Shown here: piece by piece, positions 54,519 through 64,000 of the stretch
How positions within the stretch are numbered: position 1 is the first letter of the stretch
Layout of the letters: every line of letters starts with the position of its first letter
Assembly: GCA_021292165.1 (NCBI GenBank)
Contig: CM037877.1
Span: 130,442,274-130,506,273 of the forward strand
Source: Shinisaurus crocodilurus
Lineage: Eukaryota > Chordata > Lepidosauria > Squamata > Shinisauridae
Length of the DNA: 64,000 bases
Direction: 5' to 3'
Program-made: the position numbers and the translations under genes
Notes under the pieces: model-generated
What the model saw: only the letters and a program-made list of their open reading frames with translations
Told to the model about the DNA's origin: nothing
Database searches by the model: none

Positions 54519-55897
54519 GGTTTTTAAAAATAATTTAAATAATATATATCAAACATTATATATATATTTTTTTAAAAAAACCCACATACATATACCTACG
54601 AAGGTGCACCCATCACCACGGGACCAAGAAATAATTTCTATCATCATAATCCATTATTATTCAATATTCCAAAAATACATCATATCTTGACATGGCTTAC
54701 TCCCTTTACCCTTTACTGAAACATAGTCTAGGAATGGTCCCCATATATCCTTGAAGTTATTTTTCTTTAATTGCCCCTTTTTACATTTGATACTAAATGT
54801 TAATTTATCATTTAAAGCAATATGCCACACCTCCTTGTCAGGGCCAGCGCTACCGCTAGGCCAACTAGGCTGTTGCCTAGGGCGCGTAGCGGAAGAGGGC
54901 ACAGAACGCTGCGCTCCTCTTCGCTGCCAGGTGCGCTCCTGCCCTGCCCGCCTGCCCGCCCGCCTCTCCGAGAAAGCCAGGTCAGTGCGGGGGATTGTGC
55001 CCGGAGTAGTGGTGGGGCCGAGCCTGGGCGCCTCCCCCCCACCTTGCCTCGCCTCCGCGCCGCCTCCCCCCCACCTCGCCTCGCCTCACCTCGCCTCTGC
55101 GCTGCCTCCCCCCGCGCCACCTCCCCCCCCGCGCCGCCTCCCCCCCACCTCGTCCTCGCTTCGCCTCTCCTCCGCGCCGCCTCCCCCCCGACACCTATCT
55201 TCTCCGCGCTGTTTCCAGAGCCCCGCCCGCGCTCTGTTTTGGCAGGAAGAACCAGGGCAACAGGGCTTAAACAGCCCTGTTGCTCTGGTTTCCCCCCGGC
55301 CAAAAACAGAGTGCGGGGATCCCTTTTCGGAGGAGGCGTGGGAAGGTAGGTGGGGGGCGGCAGCGGCAGCGTGCGGGGGGGGGGTCCAGTGGCGGCGGGG
55401 GGGCGGGAGGTTGCAGAGCAGGGCTGCTTTCCGGAGCCCCCCCCCACAGCACGAGAGGGGGGGGGCGCTAAATATAATTTAGCCTAGGGCGCCAAACTGC
55501 CCTGCACCGGTCCTGCTCCTTGTACCAGTCTATAATTAAATACTGATGTTGAACTTTCCATTTCCTTGCTATCAATAATCTCCCCGCAGTTAACAAATTT
55601 ACAATTAGTTCCTTTATCTCTTGAGAACAGAGAAGTTTCTCCGTTATTGATAGCAATGCTAATTTTGGACAGACCTCCAAATTAATACCAAAAATTTCTG
55701 AAATTTCTACAAAAATTTTGTCCCAAAAATCCAGTACGCTTTTGCAACTCCACCACATGTGAGCATAAATACCAAGTTCCTGATATCCTCTCCAACACAA
55801 TAGAGAACAATTACTATCTATTTTATTTAATCTTACCGGAGTCAGATAACATCTCCAAATAATTTTATAAAAAAAATATTTTATCCTTACTGACATG
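54519..55897 (-). pseudogene. L1 copy B, inserted in copy A
   Basis: Diverged L1 closest to that at 35,974-37,672, with CWRGYQELGIYAHMWWSC and EVCPKLALLSITEKLLC. Target duplication TTTTCTGTTAYTG at 54,506-54,518 and 55,898-55,910. Split by the hAT element at 54,839. Its reading frame fuses with that of copy A, producing an artificial frame (55,468-56,238) with two cysteine motifs. Confidence 0.87.
54839..55515. mobile_element. GC-rich hAT element
   Basis: Ends CAGGGCCAGCGCTACC and CTGCACCGGTCCTG, 677 bp. Perfect 8-bp duplication CTCCTTGT at 54,831-54,838 and 55,516-55,523. Carries the CAGGGCTTAAACAGCCCTG hairpin at about 55,260-55,282 and strongly GC-rich flanks. Open frames up to 243 codons on both strands come from GC composition, not from selection. 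Confidence 0.92.
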
Positions 55898-56369
55898 TTT
55901 TCTGTTATTGTTAACAATGCTAATTTTGGGCAGACCTCTAATTTCATTCCAATTATTTCTGATATTTCTGCAAACACTTTCTGCCAAAATTCCAGAACAT
56001 TTTTACAGCTCCACCACATGTGGGCGTATGTACCTTTTTCATTACACCCTCTCCAGCACAATGCGGAGCAGTTGTTATCTATCTGATTTAATCTTACTGG
56101 AATTAGATACGATCTCCATACCACTTTATAGAAATTCTCTTTTATCCTAGTAGACATAACTCTTAGAATACATCTGTCCCAAATATTTTTCCAACTTTGT
56201 TTCGATATTTCCTCATCAAATTCATTATCCCACGACAATTTAAGAGAATCTATGTTCTTCTTTTTGTAACATCATATATAAAACCTTTGTTGTACCACTT
56301 GTTGAAACATTACCTTCTATAGCTTCTCTAGTCAAGACTGTCTTTTTCAAAATTGGTTAATTCTTCTTC

Positions 56370-56519
56370 AGTGGTCTCTGTGCATTACACACATATGGGT
56401 TCTCTGCACCTGCGCTGAGATCGTTCGGAAACTTCTTTAGCTGAGGCGAGCCGGGTGGGAGCCCCTCCCCCCTCGCGCGTGCTCCTTAGCGCGGCTCCCG
56501 CCCGTCTCCTCAGTTCCTC
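56370..56519 (+). repeat. Left inverted terminal repeat of the DIRS-like element
   Basis: GTGGTCTCTGTGCATTACAC, CATATGGGTTCTCTGC, GGAAACTTCTTTAGCTGAGG and GTGCTCCTTAGCGCGGCTCC, complementary to the right repeat at 59,254-59,405. Confidence 0.9.
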
Positions 56520-56768
56520 TTCAACCACCTTTGCGACGAGTCGTTAGGTTCTTCTCCTCTGTACTACAGCTGAGTTTGATCTTCGTTCTGATTACTCTAC
56601 TAAAACTTTTTCTGTCAGAAATCTCTTTATTCTTGATTCTCTTTCGATCTATACTCTCATTTTTCAAACAAAAAAAAAATAATCTCCAAAAAAATCCTAT
56701 CTATAACCTCATCTCTCCCCCCATTCTTATCCTTCTTCGTTGTTGTTCTATATCTTTTTATTCTAACT

Positions 56769-58710
56769 ATGCCTCTTAAGGCACCCTTCCGCAAGTGTCA
56801 AAATCCCACCCGCTGACAAACACTTGCTATGCCTGCTCTGCCTTGGGCAGGAACACGTAGTGGAGTCCTGCAAAAATTGTCAGGCCTTTACCAAGCAGGC
56901 CAGGAAGTTCCGCCAGACTAAACCGAGAGCACTCCTCTGGGAGCAATCGCTCTCAGCAAAAGGCCCTATGCCAGAGGAGAGACCTGGGGGATCCCAGGTG
57001 GCCAAAAAGCCATCAACGGACACTGCAACGGCTAAAAAATTGGCCAAGAAGGCCCGCAAGGATAAGGCGAAATGCCTTAAAGAAAAAATGGCGGAGGAAA
57101 GTGGCAAGATTGCGGGCCCGTCGACATCGACCACCACAATGGTCTCAAAACGCACGGCTTAGATGGTGGAGGCCCTGACTGATGCTCGGGATCGAGCTAC
57201 GGGACTGATTGCCCACCAGTCCACTCCGGCCTCGACGACGTCTCCTCGAGGCCGAGATACGAGTGCTAAAGCGCTGACCAAATAAGAGCCACTGACTGCG
57301 GCAGCTTCCCTGTCAGAGGGAGAGCTTATAGCTTCGCCAATCCAACCAGAGGGGCAAACAACTTTGGTGAGACCCCGTTCAGGCTCGAGCGGTCCTCCAC
57401 CACAGCTGTCCCCTTCTGTGCAATACGTCCAGAAGCGACGAGTGGAGCACCGCCACCGATCACGGTCTCCTCAGTATCAGAGTCGTGATTCGGTCTCCAC
57501 AGCATCTACATCTTGATCTCGATTCCCACGCTATCGCGACGAGAGATCGAGGACACGCTCATACTACTCAGGATCGAGTTCGAGAAGCTACCACTCACGG
57601 TCCCGAGACTCCCCAAGGCGTAGGAGGCCAGAATGTCATTCTTCTCGTCGCCATCAACATTCCACCTCTCCAGATCGACACCGTGGCCACAGATCTACCC
57701 CTTCGCCACACCGAGATACGGCTGTATCTCGTGCACCCGTCAATATTGCGGAAGTGCATGTCGACGTCGACTGCCCCATCGCAGGCGTTGGTGCAAGTGC
57801 CTACCACGACTGCAGTTGCCGGCCACTCCTCGTCGGGGTCGACCTACCTGTCAGATTCGGACTCGGTGGTCTCCTCCTCCCATTCCACTTCTCCAGATGC
57901 ACAAGTAGAATCCAAGGACGCGGTCTCCCCATCAGAGGACATAGGGAGTTTCGCAGAGCATGTCAGCCGGATGGTGACAGCTCTGGGAGTCGAGGCAAAA
58001 ACAGCAAAAGGAAAAGCAAAAGACGACATATATGCTATCCTTAAGACCACCCAATCCAATCAGCTACTCCTTCCTTTCTTACCAACACTGCTGGAGACGG
58101 TGCAAGAAACCTGGAAGACCCCAGGCTCTATGAAGCCAACAGCTAGATGGCTGGAGTCGATGTACAAGATCCAGGAGGAAGGAGCGAAATTTCTGTTTTC
58201 TTATCCGACCCCAAACTCGCTAATCGTAAAATCAGCGCAGTCTCAAGGGGGAAAACAGCATACTACGCCGGCGGATAAGGAGGGTAAGACATTAGACTCC
58301 TACGGCCGTAGGGTCTATTCCTCGTCTTCCCTCTGACTAAAAATATCTAACTACGAGGCATTATTAGCTAGATACCAAATGTTTATCACGGAGAAGCTGG
58401 GAGACCTCTGTGATTATCTGCCGGACGACAAGAGGGATCAGGCGGCACAGTACATCAAAGAGGCAACCAGCATCGGTGCCCTGCAAATGAACACTGCCCG
58501 CCACCAGGTCGATAGCCACGCCAGATCGATGATTGGATCCGTGGCCCTGAGGAGACATGCCTGGCTTCGCTCTACCAACTTGACTCCCGATGATAGGGTG
58601 AAGATCGAGGACTTCCCTTTTGATGGAGAGGGGTTATTCAATGCCACTACGGATGACTCCCTAGACTCAGTTCAGAAGGCTTTGGCGATGGCTAAAAAGA
58701 TGGGGTTAAT
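56769..58710 (+). pseudogene. DIRS-like gag
   Basis: Structural protein of the element. ATG at 56,769 opens MPLKAPFRKC, then a 1-2 base shift near 56,804. The next frame has CLLCLGQEHVVESCKNCQAF (C-x2-C-x4-H-x4-C-x2-C), a lysine-rich part, and stops at 57,160-57,162 and 57,282. An Arg/Ser-rich stretch (HRHRSRSPQYQSRD, then RSRSYHSRSRDSPRRRR) lies near 57,450-57,630, an acidic Ser-rich linker at 57,840-57,960, then ALGVEAKTAKGKAKDD, LPTLLETVQETWKTPG, a TGA at 58,334-58,336, and RRHAWLRSTNLTPDDRVKIE with DFPFDGEGLFN. The last block is the conserved C-terminal part of vertebrate DIRS gag. Confidence 0.82.
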
Positions 58711-58724
58711 TGCTGTGTATCAGC

Positions 58725-58939
58725 TCGCTGACCGCTCTATGCCAGGATCCGTGAGAGCTCACTCTACCAGGGCTCTGTCGACCTCGACAGCATTCAGAAG
58801 AGGGATCTCCTTGCCGGACTTATGCAGGGCGGTGACTTGGTCTACTCCCTCCACCTTTATCCAGCACTACCGCCTCGACTTTCGATCCAGGGCGCAGAAC
58901 GCATTCGGAAGGGCGGTTCTCTCCTCAATCACCATCTGA
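58725..58939 (+). pseudogene. DIRS-like tyrosine recombinase, C-terminal end fused to gag
   Basis: In frame with gag from 58,379, the residues from about 120 read VRAHSTRALSTSTAFRRGIS then LPDLCRAVTWSTPSTFIQHY. HSTR is the HxxR catalytic pair and the Tyr in QHYRLD is the expected nucleophile. The first catalytic Arg and everything before are lost. The ORF ends ITI at TGA 58,937-58,939. Recombinases of this type integrate the circular DNA of DIRS elements. Confidence 0.85.
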
Positions 58940-58983
58940 CTACCGACACCGACCCACCTCCGGTAAGTCAGCTTGCTAATCTA

Positions 58984-59078
58984 CCCATATGTGTGTGATG
59001 CACAGAGACCACGAACAAGAAGGACAGGTTGCCTACCTGTAACTGTGGTTCTTCGAGTGGTCATCTGTGCATTCACAC
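58984..59078 (+). other. Internal complementary region of the DIRS-like element
   Basis: CCCATATGTGTGTGATGCAC (58,984) is the complement of the left terminus; GGACAGGTTGCCTACCTGTA to GTCATCTGTGCATTCACAC is the complement of the right terminus. The two are joined with about 8 bp between them. In DIRS1 such a region templates the junction of both ends when the circle forms. Confidence 0.85.
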
Positions 59079-59253
59079 AACCCACCCTCCTTCCCCTCTC
59101 GGTGTCTGCATCAAGTTCGATGGATATCCAAGTGGAAATAGGATGGGCCATCTTACTTTTGATTTTCGGTCTCGAGTTTACGTCGGGATCGAAGAAATGC
59201 CTTTAAGATTCTGAATCATCCTCGGTCCCGAGGGTCACAATAGGCGGTCTCAG

Positions 59254-59437
59254 GGAACTGAGGAGATGGGCAGGAGCCGTGCTAAGGAGCACGCGCGAGA
59301 GGGGAGGGGCTCCCGCCCGGCTCGCCTCAGCTAAAGAAGTTTCCGAATGATCTCAGCGCAGGCGCAGAGAACCCATATGTGTGTGAATGCACAGATGACC
59401 ACTCAAAGAACCACAGTTACAGGTAGGCAACCTGTCC
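59254..59437 (+). repeat. Right inverted terminal repeat and end of the DIRS-like element
   Basis: The complement of the left repeat runs to about 59,405; a further CAAAGAACCACAGTTACAGG TAGGCAACCTGTCC tail of about 32 bp is unique to the right end and is mirrored in the internal complementary region. Confidence 0.88.
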
Positions 59438-59480
59438 TTCTCTTTCACTATCAAGTCTTGTCCTCCGACTCTATGATTCT

Positions 59481-60502
59481 ATAAGGTGCATCACCAGTCC
59501 ACAAGGGTTCTTATAGGCAGCATAGCAGCAGGGGAGGGGGGCTGAGCAATGCCAACTCTCTTGAGGTTCTAGTGTGTAGATGTGGCAAAACCTGATCCAG
59601 TGTAGGCACTGGACCTGCTTAATTTCTGAACTAGGCTTCCTAGAGTGCCCTGTCAAACCACCAGAGGAACAACTGCTACAGGAACTGAGAGCAGATTCCA
59701 AGCATGGGTGAGGGATAGGTACATTTACTAGGGTCCAGAAGTCCAGGTAGCATGGCCAGGTGTCCTGTTTCCTAGAGACCCTCTCTTTGAAGGCATTCTC
59801 TGTTTGGAGAGCTGTCCATTCCAAGTCTGGTTTAAAGATAAAGAGCCCGAACAAGGGAGCGCAGGGGCCTTGAAGTTGCCCATCAACAGTTAGCACCTGG
59901 ACAGTAGACCAGCAGGCACACAGCAGGCCCCCTAGTCACAGTTTCCCCCACTATTGTGAGATGTATGACATTTCTATTAAATTATAGTAATTATTTCTCA
60001 TACTTATAAATTAGCATATGCAAATGCTATGCAAATCTGTAACCCCTTTCGTTCTCTTTTTTTGGTGATGCATTTCCTCATCTTTGGCAATGTATAAGTG
60101 GCCACCCTAGGTCCAGGGCCAATCAGATGCAATTTTAGAACAGAACAAGCAACACTCTGAATAGTGAGTGAGCTGCTGGCTCAGGCCTTCTCCCAGGGAA
60201 GATGGTGGCCAGCGGGCGGGCGGGGGCTACTTACAGGATGCTTGTGCTTGGAGAGGCAGTGAGAAGTGTGCCTCCTCCTGTGTGCCTCCAGCTCTGACCT
60301 CTCCCTCCCCTTCTGTAATGCTTCTCCTAACCAACCTCTGGCACATGTTTTTGTGGCTGTTAATCTTTACTTTGTCCTGCTGCCTGCTCCTTGCCATTGT
60401 TCAGCTCATCATAGCCCCATGCCCAAGCTACCATCTTTTTTGAGGTAGCAGTATTCATTTCCCATAAATCCTATGTTCACTATAACTGCGGCACGGGAGG
60501 GG
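59481..60502. other. No gene recognised
   Basis: After the L1 target duplication the sequence is unassigned. AAATCTGTAACCCC and AGTGGCCACCCTAGG near 60,033-60,115 resemble 45,235-45,290 in inverse orientation. An open frame on the minus strand near 59,471-59,896 (141 codons) has no domain. Confidence 0.4.
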
Positions 60503-60755
60503 TATTTTATTTATTTATTTATTTATTATATTTATACCCCGCCTTTTTTCCTTCAAGGAACCCAAGGCGGCTTACATAATCCTCCTCCTCCTCCTCTCCA
60601 TTTTATCCTCACAACAACCCTGTGAGGTAGGTTAGGCTGAGAGTCAGTGACTGGCCCAAAGTCACCCAGTGGGTTTCATGGCTGAGCGGGGACTAGAACC
60701 CGGATCTCCCGAGTCTCAGTCCAACACTCTCACCACTACGCCACACTGGCTCTCA
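60503..60755 (-). mobile_element. tRNA-derived, MIR-like SINE
   Basis: Same family and orientation as 35,660-35,947: TTATTTATTTATTTATTATA tail, CCGCCTTTTTTCCTTCAAGG, ATCCTCACAACAACCCTGTG, AACCCGGATCTCCC, CGCCACACTGGCTCTCA. Confidence 0.87.
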
Positions 60756-61290
60756 GGTCAGGTGATCGCAGTGGGCAACCACTATGCTCCTTGAAAGGGC
60801 GAGAGGCTCCCATTGTGGCCCTGTGACCGTTTCCTGCATGGCTTTGGGTTGCCAGGGATACTCCCCCCCCCCCATGTGTGGCCTAAATAACACTTCCCCA
60901 AAGCTCTGTTGTTAGGACCACTGGTGTCTTCTCCAGTGTGGTTGCTATAGGCACTGTTGTGGGATATGCTGATTTGGTTCAGGTGGTGCTATTTCTAGGG
61001 TGGCTGTGCCGCTGCTGGAGCTGGGAGTGTTGTTCATGCTGCATTTTGTTCCCCCCTCCCCCTACTACAACCTTGTGCAGCACTGTGGAGCAGAGGATGC
61101 TGACTTTTGCACTATGTGGTCTAAGGGTCCATCATCTTTGACTGACCATGTGATTGGGCTGTTAAATTACATCTGCACTGCAAATGTAAACACATTTTGA
61201 ACTGATTCCAGAGGGATGGCTGTGTGTGGCCAGTTCTACCACCTCAGGATTCTGTGACCTCATTCTGCTGCTGCATGGACTAGGACAGGT
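60756..61290. other. No gene recognised
   Basis: GT-rich and T-rich sequence without coding or repeat signature. Confidence 0.4.
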
Positions 61291-61562
61291 CAGGGGTGGG
61301 GAACCTATGCCCCTCCAGATGTGGTTCAACTACAACTCCCAGCCCAGTGTTCTCCAACCTTGGGTCCCCAGATGTTTTTGGCCTACAACACCCAGCATGC
61401 CCCAGCCAGCATAGCTGGCTGGGGCATGCTGGGAGTTGTAGGCCAAAAACATCTGGGGACCCAAGATTGGAGAACACTGTCCCAGCCAGTATGGCAAATG
61501 GTCAGGGATGATAGGAGTGGTAGTCCAACAACATCTGGAGGGCCACAGGTTCTCCACCCCTT
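61291..61562. mobile_element. hAT-type foldback MITE, outer copy
   Basis: Left arm CAGGGGTGGGGAACCTATGC to ACTACAACTCCCAG, right arm GTAGTCCAACAACATCTGG to GGTTCTCCACCCC. A second MITE of a sister family is inserted at its centre (61,345-61,479). Confidence 0.75.
61345..61479. mobile_element. hAT-type foldback MITE, nested in the outer copy
   Basis: CAGTGTTCTCCAACCTTGGG ... CCAAGATTGGAGAACACTG. Perfect 8-bp duplication TCCCAGCC at 61,337-61,344 and 61,480-61,487. A clean hAT insertion into another hAT MITE. Confidence 0.93.
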
Positions 61563-62940
61563 TGGGGGGGGGGTTGTCTATTGAACCTTGAGATAATTGA
61601 ATTCATGCTCCACCTGTTAACAGGGTTCTCTACAGCTTCCTAGCTGGGCTGCTCCAACGCACCTGCAGCAGGTAAGGGGGCTGCCTGGAGGCTGAGCTGT
61701 ACCTAAGGGGGCAGCTTAAAGTTAAAACAGAGGGGTCCTTTACAGATATGGGTCAACAGGCATCTGCCACAAGGACTCTGAGCGTGCCCATTTCCGAGCC
61801 TACCCAAGGCCCAGAATCAGAGGGATTGGTGGTGGCCCCCTCCTAACCAGGGGCCCAGACTCTTCAAACAAGGAACTGGGTGGGAACTGTAACTTTGCCA
61901 CCTCACCCATGGCCAGTGTCCCTCATTCTTCTGAGGAAACTCTTGACAAAAGATAATCCTGGAGGCCACTGATGCCCATGGCTTTAAGGCAGGGCCATAC
62001 TTTTTAAAAGTCTTGCTAACTCCCAGCTGAGAGGGTGGGAGGAGCGGGGAATACACTGCAGGGCTGTAGAAGCCACGCTCCCTCAGTCGCAGCCCCACCC
62101 CCTGCAACAGGAGGACAAGGGGGGGAGGGATCTTGGCATCAACATTTGCTGGGCTATTTTTTGAATGTTTAAAAATCCAGAGTATTGAGTGGGTCACTCC
62201 CTCCCCCCCCCCCACGCCAAAGAAGGCAGGCTAAAGCTGTGAACAGGAACACTTCTGTTAGGGGTTAGTAATACACTGTAACGTCTTCTTGTGGGGCTGC
62301 ACTTGTAGATTTATATAATGGTATTATGACATTTGCTATTTCATTTTCAAACCCTTTCCTAATCATTCCTAAAACTGCTTGCTGGTTTTTTGGGGGGGGG
62401 GGTTGGGGTGTGTGTGTGTTGTTTTTTTTTTGCTGCTTCAGCATGCAGAACTGGCTGAGCTGTGAGTCCGAGGCCAGGGCAGCTAAACATATCCCAGCTG
62501 GCCACACAGATCTGGGGTCTCCAACATGGTGCTCATGGGCACAACTGTGCCTACAGAGGCCTCCCTCAGTGCCCACCAGGCCCCCTGCCCATCTCGATTT
62601 ATTTGTTTAGCCGGGAGGCTGGCACGCTGCAAAGTGAAGGAGAGGCATTCTTAGAAAATAAAAATGTTGGGTTTCCGCAGCCCAGTGCTTCGTTTAGAAG
62701 GCTGACTGGCTATTCAGAAAACATAAAACAGAAAGCAGGCAGTGGCAGGGGGAAGAAGGGGCGGGTGTTTTGCTTCTGCTGTGCACGTGTGTTTTGCCTG
62801 TTTGTGTGTGTGTTTTAAAACGGTGTGTGTGTGTGTGTGTGTGCTGGTTTGTTTGGTGTGATGTGTCTCTTTGTGTCTTTTGCCTGGGTTTGAGTGTGGG
62901 GGTTGGGATGGTGTACGTTTTGCCAGGGTTTTGTGCGTGT
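61563..62940. other. No gene recognised; G-runs and (GT)n
   Basis: Homopolymer G at 61,565-61,572 and 62,391-62,402, (GT)n at 62,401-62,420 and 62,824-62,843. No repeat ends. Open frames here follow the low-complexity tracts. Confidence 0.4.
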
Positions 62941-63603
62941 CAGAACCGGTGCAGGGCAGTTTGGCGCCCTAGGCTAAATTATATTTAGCGCCCCCCCTCT
63001 CGTGTCGTGGGGGCGGGGGCTCCGGAAAGCAGCCCTGCTCTGCAACCTCCCGCCCCCCGCCGCCACAGGACCCCCCCCCGCACGCTGCCAATGCCACCCC
63101 CCACCTACCTTCCCACGCCTCCTCTGAAAAGGGCCCCCCGCGCTCTGTTTTTGGCCGGGGGAAACCAGAGCAACAGGGCTGTTTAAGCCCTGTTGCCCTG
63201 GTTCTTCCCGCCAAAACAGAGCGCGGGCGGGGCTCCGGAAACAGCGCGGAGAAGGTAGGTGTCGGGGGGGAGGCGGTGCGGAGGAGAGGCGAGGTGGGGG
63301 GAGGCGGCGCGGGGGGAGGCGGCGCAGAGGCGAAGCGAGGTGAGGTGGGGGGGAGGCGGCGCAGAGGCGAGGCGAGGTGGGAGGCGGCGCGGAGGCGAGG
63401 CAAGGTGGGGGGGAGGCGCCCAAGCTCGGCCCCACCACTACTCCGGGCGCAATCCCCCGCACTGACCTAGGTTTCTCGGAGAGGCGGGCGGGCGGGCAGG
63501 GCAGGAGCGCGCCGGCAGCGAAGAGGAGCACAGCGTTCTGCGCCCTCTTCCGCTACGCGCCCTAGGCAACAGCCTAGTTGGCCTAGCGGTAGCGCCGGCC
63601 CTG
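62941..63603. mobile_element. GC-rich hAT element, inverse orientation
   Basis: CAGAACCGGTGCAGGGCAG ... GCGCCGGCCCTG, 663 bp. Perfect 8-bp duplication GTGCGTGT at 62,933-62,940 and 63,604-63,611. Close inverse copy of 54,839-55,515 with the same hairpin at about 63,172-63,200. Confidence 0.92.
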
Positions 63604-63611
63604 GTGCGTGT

Positions 63612-64000
63612 GGCTGGCTTGGTTGTTGTTGACATATGGTGTGGTATGGTTTGGGTGCTTTGCTTGTATATGCATATATTTCTCTGAGTATGACCAGTTT
63701 GCCTTCTATGAAATGGGTATTTTATTGTGCTTTATGGGGGCAAATATGTGATTTGACAGTTGGGGCTCAGACTCCATTTCTGCCTTATAGTTAGTTTTTT
63801 TGGCCAAGTTACTTGTCTCCGAGCCTCTTCAGTTTGCCTTCTGGGAAATGGGTGTTGGAGGAAAAACCTGGGTTCAAAAGAGTGCTTTTGTGTTTTGGAG
63901 CTCAGATCCACTTGCACGTAGGTTCTTGGGCAAGTTACTCTTTTTATAGTCTCACTAGTTTACCTTCTGGGGAATGGGTGTTTTGTGACTGGCCACATCT
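63612..64000. other. No gene recognised; possible tandem-like repeat
   Basis: TTTGCCTTCTATGAAATGGG (63,709), TTTGCCTTCTGGGAAATGGG (63,832) and TTTACCTTCTGGGGAATGGG (63,960) recur about every 125 bp with GGCCAAGTTACTTG-type and GGGCAAGTTACT sequence between. Probably a decayed tandem array that continues past the window. Confidence 0.5.

Larger units (their letters stand above)
56365..59437 (+). mobile_element. DIRS-like tyrosine-recombinase retrotransposon, internally deleted
   Basis: Inverted terminal repeats of about 150 bp (56,370-56,519 and 59,254-59,405) enclose gag, the end of a tyrosine recombinase, and an internal complementary region. DIRS elements integrate by recombinase via a circle and make no target duplication. 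Here the host is L1 copy A: AATTCT ends the left side and TTCTCTTTCACTATC resumes on the right, so only up to 4 bp (TTCT) is shared. Reverse transcriptase, RNase H and methyltransferase-type domains are missing. It is a dead copy. Confidence 0.88.
54090..59467 (-). pseudogene. L1 copy A, interrupted twice
   Basis: Minus-strand L1 in three pieces: 54,090-54,518, 55,898-56,364 and 59,438-59,467. They match the L1 at 27,600-28,530 in order. Target duplication ACTCTATGATTCT lies at 54,077-54,089 and 59,468-59,480. It holds the ORF2 C-terminal cysteine motif (CWRGCNEKGTYAHMWWSC, within about 55,930-56,060) and its 3' A-rich end at the left. The gaps are filled by L1 copy B and by the DIRS-like element. 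Confidence 0.87.

Noticed and set aside
54751..55482. 243-codon open frame rich in Pro, Ser and Ala
   Set aside because: It lies across a GC-rich hAT element inserted in an L1. High GC removes stops in all frames, and open frames of similar length occur on the opposite strand.

Overview
The window has the composition of a non-avian sauropsid nuclear genome, most likely a lepidosaur (squamate or tuatara). The basis is the repeat mix: CR1, L2 and L1 LINEs, 5S-rRNA-derived SINEs with a CR1-like tail, tRNA-derived SINEs, hAT and Tigger-like MITEs, Ty3/Gypsy elements and a DIRS-like tyrosine-recombinase retrotransposon. I found no host protein-coding exon, tRNA gene or rRNA gene I could defend. 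Nearly all readable coding sequence is decayed transposon protein. This is repeat-packed intergenic or intronic DNA.

Layout. 1-14 kb: small hAT hairpin MITEs, a compound inverted-repeat block (3.0-5.0 kb), a Tigger-like MITE, and a CR1 fragment that keeps its 5' part. 14-25 kb: GC-rich and GACTCG-rich non-autonomous hAT elements, a solo Gypsy LTR with a 5-bp target duplication, three Tigger-like MITEs, a LINE fragment with long flanking duplications, and a small internally deleted Gypsy element with both LTRs. 25-39 kb: CR1 and L1 tails, hAT hairpins with perfect 8-bp duplications, a solo LTR, and an L2 element split by a SINE and an L1. 39-45 kb: a minus-strand Gypsy element with the unusual order gag-PR-IN-RT-RNase H (Gmr1-like), frameshifted and lacking a 5' LTR. 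46-53 kb: more MITEs, hairpins and LINE fragments.

53.9-59.5 kb is a nested tower. A 5S-SINE was split by an L1. That L1 was split by a second L1 and by a DIRS-like element, and the second L1 was split by a GC-rich hAT element. Target duplications or host-sequence continuity support each step. The DIRS-like element keeps inverted terminal repeats and an internal complementary region, but its reverse transcriptase block is gone and gag runs straight into the end of the recombinase.

60-64 kb: a SINE, a hAT hairpin inserted inside another hAT hairpin, and a fourth GC-rich hAT copy. The proteins do not form a pathway. Autonomous classes (L1, CR1, L2, Gypsy, DIRS) appear as broken copies, and the MITEs and SINEs depend on transposases or LINE machinery encoded elsewhere.
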